DNA of 52,276 nucleotides from an uncultured Flavobacteriales bacterium. Its GTDB lineage: Bacteria > Bacteroidota > Bacteroidia > Flavobacteriales > CAJXXR01. Under the pieces are notes generated by a model. The model was not told where the DNA came from, made no database searches, and worked only from the letters and a program-made list of their open reading frames with translations. The stretch's first letter is position 1. Each line of letters opens with the position of its first letter. This document shows positions 9,053-15,996 of the stretch, piece after piece. Where the stretch lies: NCBI GenBank assembly GCA_913063375.1, contig CAJXXR010000021.1, positions 1 to 52,276 of the forward strand, written 5' to 3'. The translations under genes were made by a program, and so were the position numbers.

Positions 9053-9826
9053 GTGTCTAAAGATTTAAAGATATATTTCGCCTCAGATTTTCATCTAGGT
9101 GTACCTAATAGGGAACAGAGCTTAATTCGAGAGAAGAGAGTCGTTCGGTGGTTGGATATGGTTTCAGTAGATGCTGATGAAATCTACTTGCTAGGTGATG
9201 TCTGGGATTTTTGGTTTGAGTATAGCAAGGCTGTTCCAAAAGGCTATGTGAGACTGTTAGGGAAGTTGGCCGAACTGTCAGATAAAGGGATTAAAATCCA
9301 CTTCTTTACAGGGAATCATGATATGTGGACTTTCGGATATCTTGAAGAAGAGATTGGTTTAACCTTACATCGAGAACCACAAGTTCGGACCATAAATGGT
9401 AAGAATTACTTCATTGGACATGGAGATGGTTTAGGGCCTGGTGATAGTGGCTATAAGTTTTTGAAAAAAATATTTACCCATCCTTTGTGTCAATGGCTAT
9501 TTGCGCGTGTTCATCCCAATTTTTCATTTTCAATTGCAGAGTACTTTTCTAGGAAAAGTAGATTGGCAAATGGAGATGTGGATATGAAGTATCTAGGAGA
9601 TGAAGAATGGCTGTACCAGTTTGCTAAAGAGACAAATATTAGCCAAGTCAATGATTGTTATATCTTCGGTCATCGTCACCTTCCTTTGGAAGTTGAAGTG
9701 GAAGGAGGTACAGTATATTATAATCTTGGAGAATGGATAAATTACAATTCGTATGGTGTAATTGATGGTTCAAATTTTGAATTGAGATTTTTCGAATCGA
9801 AATACACAAAAGCAATAAATAAATAA
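9053..9826 (+). CDS. lpxH: UDP-2,3-diacylglucosamine diphosphatase
   Basis: This metallophosphoesterase removes UMP from UDP-2,3-diacylglucosamine to give lipid X in the lipid A pathway. All calcineurin-type metal motifs are present in order: DFHLG (about residue 11), GDVWDFWFE (about 48), GNHDMW (about 87), a GHGDG segment (about 122) and the C-terminal FGHRHLP (about 203). The start codon is GTG, 2 nt after the TlpA-like gene. At 257 residues it is typical of the Bacteroidota LpxH branch. An SDR gene follows after 2 nt. Confidence 0.92.
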   Translation: MSKDLKIYFASDFHLGVPNREQSLIREKRVVRWLDMVSVDADEIYLLGDVWDFWFEYSKAVPKGYVRLLGKLAELSDKGIKIHFFTGNHDMWTFGYLEEEIGLTLHREPQVRTINGKNYFIGHGDGLGPGDSGYKFLKKIFTHPLCQWLFARVHPNFSFSIAEYFSRKSRLANGDVDMKYLGDEEWLYQFAKETNISQVNDCYIFGHRHLPLEVEVEGGTVYYNLGEWINYNSYGVIDGSNFELRFFESKYTKAINK

Positions 9827-9828
9827 GC

Positions 9829-10587
9829 ATGTCAAAAATAGCATGGATTACTGGCGCCAGTTCTGGAATCGGAAGTGCCACAGCAATAGAATTAGCTAAA
9901 TTGAAATATGATCTTATTCTATCAGCAAGAAGGTCTGAGAGATTGGAGGAATTGAAAAATTCCATTATAGCTGAGTTTGGTGTGGATGTTCATGTTTTGT
10001 CTTTGGATGTTCGGGATAGAGAAGCCGTTTCAGCTGCTTGTGAAAGCCTGGATGAAAGATGGAAAGAGATTGATGTTTTGGTGAATAATGCTGGCTTGGC
10101 TTCAGGATTAGATCTTTTTCAAGATGCTTCATTAGATGATTGGGATCAAATGATAGATACCAATGTGAAAGGATTATTGTATGTATCGAAAGGTGTAGTT
10201 CCTTTTATGATTAATAGAAAAAAAGGACATATCATTAATATAGATTCTACAGCTGGTAAAGAAGTTTACCCAAAAGGAAATGTGTATTGTGCCACGAAAT
10301 ATGCAGTAGATGCAATTAGTAAGGGGATGCGTATTGATCTATTGGAACATGCTATAAAAGTAACCAATTTATGTCCTGGAATGGTGGAGACGGAATTTTC
10401 TAAAGTCCGCTTTCATGGAGACGAGGAAAAGGCCTCAAAGGTATATACAGGTTACCAACCATTGGTTGCTGAAGATATAGCAAATTGTATTGGTTTTGCC
10501 GTTTCCTTACCAGATCATGTTTGTATCAATGATATGGTAGTGACCTGTACTGCTCAAGCAAACTCTATGTTTACTAAGAAAGACTAG
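9829..10587 (+). CDS. Short-chain dehydrogenase/reductase (YdfG-like)
   Basis: This is a cytoplasmic NAD(P)-dependent oxidoreductase of the classical SDR family. Visible landmarks are the cofactor loop TGASSGIG (residues 8-15), the NNAG strand motif, and the catalytic triad S140, Y153 and K157 (YCATK). The overall layout resembles E. coli YdfG (3-hydroxy acid dehydrogenase), including LCPGMVETEF. At 252 residues it has the usual length. It is the last gene of the gatB-side run and is followed by a hairpin terminator. The true substrate cannot be read from the sequence. Confidence 0.88.
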   Translation: MSKIAWITGASSGIGSATAIELAKLKYDLILSARRSERLEELKNSIIAEFGVDVHVLSLDVRDREAVSAACESLDERWKEIDVLVNNAGLASGLDLFQDASLDDWDQMIDTNVKGLLYVSKGVVPFMINRKKGHIINIDSTAGKEVYPKGNVYCATKYAVDAISKGMRIDLLEHAIKVTNLCPGMVETEFSKVRFHGDEEKASKVYTGYQPLVAEDIANCIGFAVSLPDHVCINDMVVTCTAQANSMFTKKD

Positions 10588-10614
10588 GTGTAGCTCTTGT
10601 AGTCAATAAAATAT

Positions 10615-10647
10615 AAAGGTTCAAAACACTCGTTTTGAACCTTTTTT
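10615..10647. terminator. Bidirectional terminator, SDR gene / waaA
   Basis: A 13-bp stem AAAGGTTCAAAAC / GTTTTGAACCTTT (10615-10627 and 10632-10644) with loop ACTC is followed by T-residues. It sits between convergent genes and overlaps the waaA stop codon. Confidence 0.85.
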
Positions 10648-11884
10648 ATTGAAGGGTATTTTGAACTATTATATCCGTAGCACCTTTGTGTTGATGAATA
10701 AAATGACTTGCAGCTTTTGAGGCAGTAGTGTAGTTTTCTTCATTTATGAAGTCAGCTATACTGGCAATAAGTTCTTCTTCTGTGCTGATAGATATTCCTG
10801 CACCAATTTCAATAAGCTGTTTTGCTTCTTCAAATTTTTGGAATTTTGGTCCAAATAAAACAGGCTTGCCATATGTTGCTGCTTCTAATGTATTGTGAAT
10901 ACCAACGCCAAATCCTCCTCCTATATAGCACAATGTTCCAAATCTGTATAAGTACTTCAATTTCCCAATATTGTCAATTAGAAGTACATCTGCATCCTTT
11001 ATCAGTTGGGTATCCATTGTGGTGCTATATCTAATTATTTTCAATCCTGTAGACAAGCTTTCAATCTGCTTCAAGTGTTGTTCATGAATTTCATGTGGAG
11101 CTAGGATTAACTTCCATGAGGATTCACTATTCTCTAGAAACTTGAAAATCAATTTTTCATCTTCAAGCCAAGTACTTCCTGCAACCAGAACTTTTTTAGA
11201 AGATTGAGTAAAAGCTTCAATCTTAGAATCTGTAAAAGAAGTTTGGTTGAGTTCTGATACTCTGTCAAATCGGGTGTCCCCAGTTATGCTGTAGTTCGTG
11301 AAATGATGTTCTTGAAGTATGTCCGCTGATTGTTGGTTCTGAACAAAGAAATGGTCCACTTTGCCCAGTGTGTTATTTCTGTACCACTTAGCATTTGGTT
11401 TGAAAAAGTATTGATCAGGCCTAAATATTGCTGAAATCATATAGATAGAGCTTCCCGAATTCTTCAGTGCTGCAAATAAATTTGGCCAGAATTCATACTT
11501 TATGAAATAGGCTTTTTTGATATTTAAAGCTTGGGTAAATGCTTGGACTTTCTTTAGAGTATCAATTGGTAAATACAGGACCAAATCTGCTAAAGGGTTG
11601 TTTTTCTGGATTTCAAATCCACTTGGGGAGAAAAAACTCAAGACGATTTTATAGTCTGGATATTTTTTTTTGATCTCTTCCAGTAAAGGTCGTCCTTGTT
11701 CGAATTCTCCTAAGCTACTACAGTGAATTAGAATAACGGGAGTGTTACCCAGTTTTGCCTTGGTAATTCTGTCTAGTATATTCTGCCTACCATTCACCCA
11801 TAACTTAGCTTTTGGATGGAATAGAGATATCCCTTTCATGAGAATGGAATAGAGTTGAATAGAAAGGTTGTATAGATTCCCCAT
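10646..11884 (-). CDS. waaA: 3-deoxy-D-manno-octulosonic acid (Kdo) transferase
   Basis: WaaA adds Kdo to lipid IVA at the inner face of the cytoplasmic membrane. The protein shows the GT30 layout: a short hydrophobic N-terminal anchor (IQLYSILMKGISLF), HCSSLGEFEQGRPLLEEIK, SFFSPSGFE, PIDT, VKFEFWPN-like YFIKYEFWPNLF, a linker, then the C-terminal donor-binding part with VAGSTWLEDE, LAPHEIHE and GGGFGVGIHNTLEAATYGKPVLFGP. At 412 residues it has the usual length. The start lies 7 nt after the stop of an outer-membrane-type gene, so the two are likely cotranscribed. Confidence 0.94.
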   Translation of the reverse strand: MGNLYNLSIQLYSILMKGISLFHPKAKLWVNGRQNILDRITKAKLGNTPVILIHCSSLGEFEQGRPLLEEIKKKYPDYKIVLSFFSPSGFEIQKNNPLADLVLYLPIDTLKKVQAFTQALNIKKAYFIKYEFWPNLFAALKNSGSSIYMISAIFRPDQYFFKPNAKWYRNNTLGKVDHFFVQNQQSADILQEHHFTNYSITGDTRFDRVSELNQTSFTDSKIEAFTQSSKKVLVAGSTWLEDEKLIFKFLENSESSWKLILAPHEIHEQHLKQIESLSTGLKIIRYSTTMDTQLIKDADVLLIDNIGKLKYLYRFGTLCYIGGGFGVGIHNTLEAATYGKPVLFGPKFQKFEEAKQLIEIGAGISISTEEELIASIADFINEENYTTASKAASHFIHQHKGATDIIVQNTLQ

Positions 11885-11891
11885 TTAGCAA

Positions 11892-12653
11892 CTAATAAAA
11901 ATGATATTTATCTGTAACTCTCTTATATGTAGGGATAACCCAGCCAATTTTTATTCCTATTAGGCTGTCAAATTTTGAGCCTGAAACGGGTTTCATCTCC
12001 TGGTAAGAGTATTTTCTTAAATTCTTAGTGTAGGCCTGAATAAATTCTAAGCCCACATAAAAGTTGACCACTTTTTTATCACTCAAATGAATATAACCTA
12101 TACTCTGACTAGTAGATGGTCCTGCAGAAAGGTTGTCATATCCTTTTAAAATTTCTTCATCTAGAAATATTGGAGACTTTGCATCGATGTCTTCAATTTT
12201 AATTTTGTGATAGAGGTATCCAGCTCCAAATTGAAGCCAAAGGCCAGAGTTTTTGTTTGAGCCGAATATAGGGTAAACCTTTCCAATATTTAGGCTGAAG
12301 TTCATTCCCCTTTCATCCATCGAAATTTGAGTCGTACGTCCATCAGAAGCCAAGGCGCCGGAGCTACTGATAATATTACTTACTAGTTCGGTTTCGTTTT
12401 TAACATTCCCTCCAGTAATGAAGCTAACCTGACCTCCAAAAGTCCAATTCGTTTTTAATTTCCGATTGAAAGCTACGTTGATATTCGTGCTTTGACCAAA
12501 GTTCTCTTTGAGGTCTCCACCTGGTTCGTGAATTGATAGGGATGCTTCAAATATAGAAATTGCCACTGCAGAATCAGCGGTAGTTTCTTGTGCCTTTATA
12601 GTGAAGGCTATCGAGCAAAATAATAGAACGGATAGAGTATGTTTTAGCTTCAT
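11892..12653 (-). CDS. Probable outer-membrane beta-barrel protein
   Basis: The protein starts with a clear signal peptide (MKLKHTLSVLLFCSIAFTIKAQ, cleavage near residue 22). It continues with alternating hydrophobic strands separated by polar loops and ends in an aromatic residue (HFY), as many outer-membrane barrels do. Segments such as NWTFGGQVSFITGGN, GLWLQFGAGYLYHKIKIED and VNFYVGLEFIQAY look like barrel strands. I do not recognise a specific family. It precedes waaA by 7 nt, which hints at an envelope role, but no substrate or partner can be named. Confidence 0.6.
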   Translation of the reverse strand: MKLKHTLSVLLFCSIAFTIKAQETTADSAVAISIFEASLSIHEPGGDLKENFGQSTNINVAFNRKLKTNWTFGGQVSFITGGNVKNETELVSNIISSSGALASDGRTTQISMDERGMNFSLNIGKVYPIFGSNKNSGLWLQFGAGYLYHKIKIEDIDAKSPIFLDEEILKGYDNLSAGPSTSQSIGYIHLSDKKVVNFYVGLEFIQAYTKNLRKYSYQEMKPVSGSKFDSLIGIKIGWVIPTYKRVTDKYHFY

Positions 12654-13052
12654 GCTTTTATGTGAAATAGTACAATTTAGAGCGAAGATAATTATTTTCT
12701 TATTTGCATGTTCGTAATGATTGGTAATAATGTTTTTTATTATGTTTAGTTTTTTTTATATGTTTACGGCGATTTATAAGCTGTTTTTTCATATTATTTA
12801 TTAGATTGAGCTCTTTGTTAGCCTTTGTGTCGTGTGATGATTAGGCGGAGTGTCATGATATCGTATCCTGATAATATTCATTTTGTATTTCTATTTTGGG
12901 TTGTGTAGGTAGTTGAATATAAGAGTTGTATAGTGTATGTTTCGGCGTTAAATCATTTGATTTAAACGGATGTTTACGTGGTGATATTGTAAAATAAAGG
13001 TGAAAAATAGGTGTTTGAACGAAGATAATTGTTGAATTATCGTATTTACTTA
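12654..13052. other. Long non-coding AT-rich intergenic region
   Basis: About 470 bp separate two divergent genes. I find no open frame with coding character, no tRNA-like fold and no terminator. The one distinctive element is a palindrome at 12948-12965, TTAAATCA-TT-TGATTTAA, which could bind a regulator. The promoter of the NYN gene lies at its right end. Confidence 0.5.
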
Positions 13053-13080
13053 TTGTTTTATCTTTTGAATCATACCTTTG
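13053..13080 (+). promoter_or_regulatory. Promoter of the NYN-domain gene
   Basis: The -7 element TACCTTTG (13073-13080) fits TAnnTTTG exactly. A TTG at 13053-13055 lies 17 bp upstream, slightly closer than the usual Bacteroidota -33 spacing. The predicted leader is about 45 nt. Confidence 0.55.
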
Positions 13081-13129
13081 AAAAATTAACACTTATATCA
13101 AATTACTCAATTAACTAATTTTTTTAAAT

Positions 13130-13813
13130 ATGAGTTCAAATCAAATTCGTTTAGCCATTTTTATAGAGGGCGCCTTCTTTGTTAAAATCAACACCTATTA
13201 TAGGTATCATCACCGTGTAAAAAGTAATATGACCTTCAATGGCTTATTTGACTTTTTATGTGCTGAGGTAGCATTTTTAGAAGAGGTACCTCCAAGGTTC
13301 TGTAAAATGGTAGAATCACATTGGTACAGAGGAAGGTTTTCAACGGCACAGTTGGAGAAAAAAGTTTCAGATCCTGCTCAGCGATTTAAGCAGATGGTTA
13401 ATGAGCGTAAATTGGATGACTTATTTATGTATCAAGGAATCACTCAGCATCATTATCCAGTGCAATACAATCCAAAGACAGGTCAAATGGGTGATGCTAT
13501 TGTTAGCATGTATCTTTCAGTGGATGCTTTATCTAAAGCGGCTTTAGATCAGTTTGACGGAATTGTGTTATTGGCAGGTGATTCATCCTATCTACCGCTA
13601 TTGAAAAAAATAAATGCGCTAGGTAAAAGGGTCGTATTACCAGTATGGAATTTTGAATTTGAAAATGAAAATGATTCAGGAATTACTAGAAATGTAACAA
13701 GAACTAGTCAAGCTTTGGTTGATGAATGTACTTATCCAATCCTTATGTCTGATTTTGTAGATCATGATTCAGAAGATAATGACAAGTTTAGGAAAATGAT
13801 ATTCCGAGTATAA
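13130..13813 (+). CDS. NYN (LabA/DUF88-type PIN-like) domain protein
   Basis: The fold is that of NYN nucleases. It begins with IRLAIFIEGAFF, where the family usually has a DxxN-type first strand. In the centre is MGDAIVSMYLSVDALSKAALDQFDGIVLLAGDSSYLPLLKKINALGKRVVLPVW, which matches the GxDvxLxxD...SGDSDF region of LabA/DUF88 proteins. The acidic residues expected for metal binding are present in GDA, SVDA and AGDSS. The first strand has E (FIEG) where D is usual. Family members are thought to process RNA, but no partner is visible here. The gene has its own promoter and a 476-bp upstream region. Confidence 0.82.
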   Translation: MSSNQIRLAIFIEGAFFVKINTYYRYHHRVKSNMTFNGLFDFLCAEVAFLEEVPPRFCKMVESHWYRGRFSTAQLEKKVSDPAQRFKQMVNERKLDDLFMYQGITQHHYPVQYNPKTGQMGDAIVSMYLSVDALSKAALDQFDGIVLLAGDSSYLPLLKKINALGKRVVLPVWNFEFENENDSGITRNVTRTSQALVDECTYPILMSDFVDHDSEDNDKFRKMIFRV

Positions 13814-13835
13814 CTATTGAACTACTGAAATTTCT

Positions 13836-13843
13836 TATTTTTG
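13836..13843 (+). promoter_or_regulatory. -7 promoter element before the DegT-family gene
   Basis: TATTTTTG matches TAnnTTTG, with a TTG at 13816-13818 about 17 bp upstream. It lies in the 84-bp gap after the NYN gene, so the aminotransferase can be transcribed on its own. Confidence 0.5.
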
Positions 13844-13897
13844 TTAATCTAGGATAATTGGATTTGAATTTTGTCGGGTCTAAAAATGTATTAAAAG

Positions 13898-15022
13898 ATG
13901 TCAGAAATAAGAATGGTTGACCTTGTAGGTCAGTATCAAGAAATAAAAGAAGAGCTTCGTGAAGCCTTTGATTCAATTTTAGATAATGCGTCCTTTATTA
14001 ATGGTTCAGAGGTAAAGGATTTCGCAAAAGAGTTTGAGGAGTACTTAGGGGTAAAACATGTTATTCCATGTGCTAATGGTACTGATGCCTTGCAAATAGC
14101 TTTGATGGCTTTGAATTTAGCTCCAGGATCAGAGGTTATTTGTCCTAGTTTTACCTTTGTCGCTACGGCTGAGGTAATTTCCTTACTTGGTTTGAAACCT
14201 GTATTTGTAGATGTTAATCCAGATACTTTTAATTTGGATTTAGAATCTGTAGAAGCAAGTATTTCAAGAGACACCAAAGTAATAATCCCTGTACATCTTT
14301 ATGGGTTGCCAGTTGATATGGAACCGTTATTACAATTAGCCAAAGAGAAGGGGCTTAAAATTGTAGAGGATACTGCTCAGGGTATAGGTGCAGATATTCA
14401 AATTGATGGTTCATATAGAAAAGTTGGAACTATAGGTGATATAGGATGTACTTCTTTCTTCCCTTCAAAAAATTTGGGTGCATACGGTGATGGTGGTGCA
14501 ATCATGACAAATGATGACCAGTTAGCTGATAAGATGCGCAAGATTGTCAATCATGGAATGGAAAAAAGATACTACCACGAATTGGTAGGTGTTAATTCCA
14601 GATTAGATACTTTACAAGCAGCTGTTTTAAGAATAAAACTAAGAAAATTGGATACCTATAATTCTAATAGGAATTCTGCTGCTGAATTTTATACTGAAGC
14701 GTTTAGTCAAGTAGAGGAGCTTATCTGCCCTACGATTCCTTCAGATAGAAAACATGTTTTTCATCAATATACACTTCGAGTAAAGAATGGAAAGCGTGAT
14801 GCTCTAAAACAATATATGGATGATTTAGGGATTCCAGCGATGGTCTATTACCCTGTGCCACTACATGAGCAGCAACCATATAGACGGGAAAGAATTTCTC
14901 CACACGGCCTTCCAGTTACAAGAACTTTGAAAGATGAAGTTATTTCCTTACCAATGCATACGGAATTAACCGCTTCTCATTTGAATGAAATAACACAAGC
15001 GGTAATTAAATTCTTTAACTAA
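13898..15022 (+). CDS. DegT/DnrJ/EryC1/StrS-family sugar aminotransferase
   Basis: This PLP enzyme belongs to the family that transfers an amino group to a nucleotide-linked keto-sugar. The PLP lysine is K191 in TSFFPSKNLGAYGDGG. Other family marks are NGTDALQIALMAL, CPSFTFVATAEVI, the EDTAQ motif that stacks on the cofactor, and the C-terminal FHQYTLRV and YYPVPLHEQQPY. At 374 residues it is of normal length. The product is probably an amino sugar for LPS O-antigen, capsule or protein glycosylation. The CpsB-type phosphatase gene downstream supports a surface-polysaccharide context. No glycosyltransferases lie nearby. Confidence 0.92.
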   Translation: MSEIRMVDLVGQYQEIKEELREAFDSILDNASFINGSEVKDFAKEFEEYLGVKHVIPCANGTDALQIALMALNLAPGSEVICPSFTFVATAEVISLLGLKPVFVDVNPDTFNLDLESVEASISRDTKVIIPVHLYGLPVDMEPLLQLAKEKGLKIVEDTAQGIGADIQIDGSYRKVGTIGDIGCTSFFPSKNLGAYGDGGAIMTNDDQLADKMRKIVNHGMEKRYYHELVGVNSRLDTLQAAVLRIKLRKLDTYNSNRNSAAEFYTEAFSQVEELICPTIPSDRKHVFHQYTLRVKNGKRDALKQYMDDLGIPAMVYYPVPLHEQQPYRRERISPHGLPVTRTLKDEVISLPMHTELTASHLNEITQAVIKFFN

Positions 15023-15055
15023 AGATTTATTTACTTTTATAATATAAAAAGAAAG

Positions 15056-15093
15056 AATACTGTTTTAATAAAGTTAAAGCAGTATTTTTTTTT
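15056..15093 (+). terminator. Terminator after the DegT-family gene
   Basis: A 13-bp stem with one G-U pair (AATACTGTTTTAA / TTAAAGCAGTATT, 15056-15068 and 15074-15086) is followed by a run of T. Confidence 0.82.
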
Positions 15094-15107
15094 CTAATAA
15101 TTGTGAT

Positions 15108-15860
15108 ATGGGCTTATTTGATAAGTTATTTAGTAAAGAATTACCCTTGGTGGACATGAATCGTATTAAGGTGGATATGCATTCACATTTAGTACCAGGC
15201 ATAGATGATGGAGTCAAGGATTCAGAGGAGTCTGAAAATACTATTAAAGGATTAAAAGATTTGGGTTTTCAGCAATTGATCACCACACCACATATCATCA
15301 GTGATTTTTACAAGAATACATTTGAGTCTATTACAGAACAAAACAAAAAACTGAATGCATATCTAGTAGAAAAGAATCAACCAGGTGATATGAGGGCAGC
15401 TGCTGAATATTATCTTGATTCAGAGTTTATGCAGTTGGTAGAGCAAAAGAAACTGTTGACCTTAGGAGATTCGGATTACGTTCTTTTTGAATTGTCAATG
15501 ATTGAAAAGCCTTATAATCTTAATGACGTCATTTTTAAAATGATGTTGAATGGATATAAACCAATATTGGCACACCCCGAACGATATGCTTTTCTTGCTG
15601 GTACTTTGGATAAATACTTAGACCTTAAAAATAGAGGTGTTTTGTTTCAGGTTAACCTGATGTCCCTCGTTGGTCATTATGGAAAAGGAGTACAGAAAAC
15701 TGCAGAATTATTAATTGATAATAATTTGATTGATTTTGTGGGGACTGATTGCCATAGATTAAGACATTTACCAATTATTGAAAAAAGTCTGAAAAGTAAA
15801 TATTGCCATAAATTGGTAAACAATTTCGAATTGAAAAATTTGGACTTACTAAAGCATTAA
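15108..15860 (+). CDS. CpsB/YwqE-type PHP-domain tyrosine-protein phosphatase
   Basis: This is a metal-dependent PHP-fold phosphatase of the type that dephosphorylates bacterial tyrosine kinases controlling capsule or exopolysaccharide export. The metal-binding signature DMHSHLVPGIDDG occurs near residues 21-33, TTPHI near 62, AHPERY near 147 and GTDCHRL near 206, in the family's order. At 250 residues it has the typical size. The matching BY-kinase/Wza genes are not in the window. It lies just after the DegT aminotransferase terminator, which suggests a shared polysaccharide role without cotranscription. The start ATG at 15108 is the only good candidate. Confidence 0.88.
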   Translation: MGLFDKLFSKELPLVDMNRIKVDMHSHLVPGIDDGVKDSEESENTIKGLKDLGFQQLITTPHIISDFYKNTFESITEQNKKLNAYLVEKNQPGDMRAAAEYYLDSEFMQLVEQKKLLTLGDSDYVLFELSMIEKPYNLNDVIFKMMLNGYKPILAHPERYAFLAGTLDKYLDLKNRGVLFQVNLMSLVGHYGKGVQKTAELLIDNNLIDFVGTDCHRLRHLPIIEKSLKSKYCHKLVNNFELKNLDLLKH

Positions 15861-15870
15861 CTAATATTTC

Positions 15871-15973
15871 GCCAAGTTTTGTCTTCGTTCTAATCAACCT
15901 TTTAGAAGGATTCGACTTCGGTTTTTAATAAATCGAAGATGAAATGAATACGAATAGAATTTCATAACTTGGT
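15871..15973. other. Structured intergenic region (three-way-junction-like fold)
   Basis: The 136-bp gap before paaZ contains nested complementary segments. The outer stem is CCAAGTT (15872-15878) with AACTTGG (15966-15972), continued by TTCGTTC (15884-15890) with GAATAGA (15952-15958). An inner hairpin, TTCGACTTCGGTTT / AAATCGAAGATGAA (15911-15924 and 15930-15943, one A-A mismatch), sits beside a small CCTT/AAGG hairpin. There is no T-run, so it is not a standard terminator. It may be a structured RNA leader or a remnant element. Confidence 0.4.
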
Positions 15974-15996
15974 GATCACTTTTAAACGCGTTAAGA

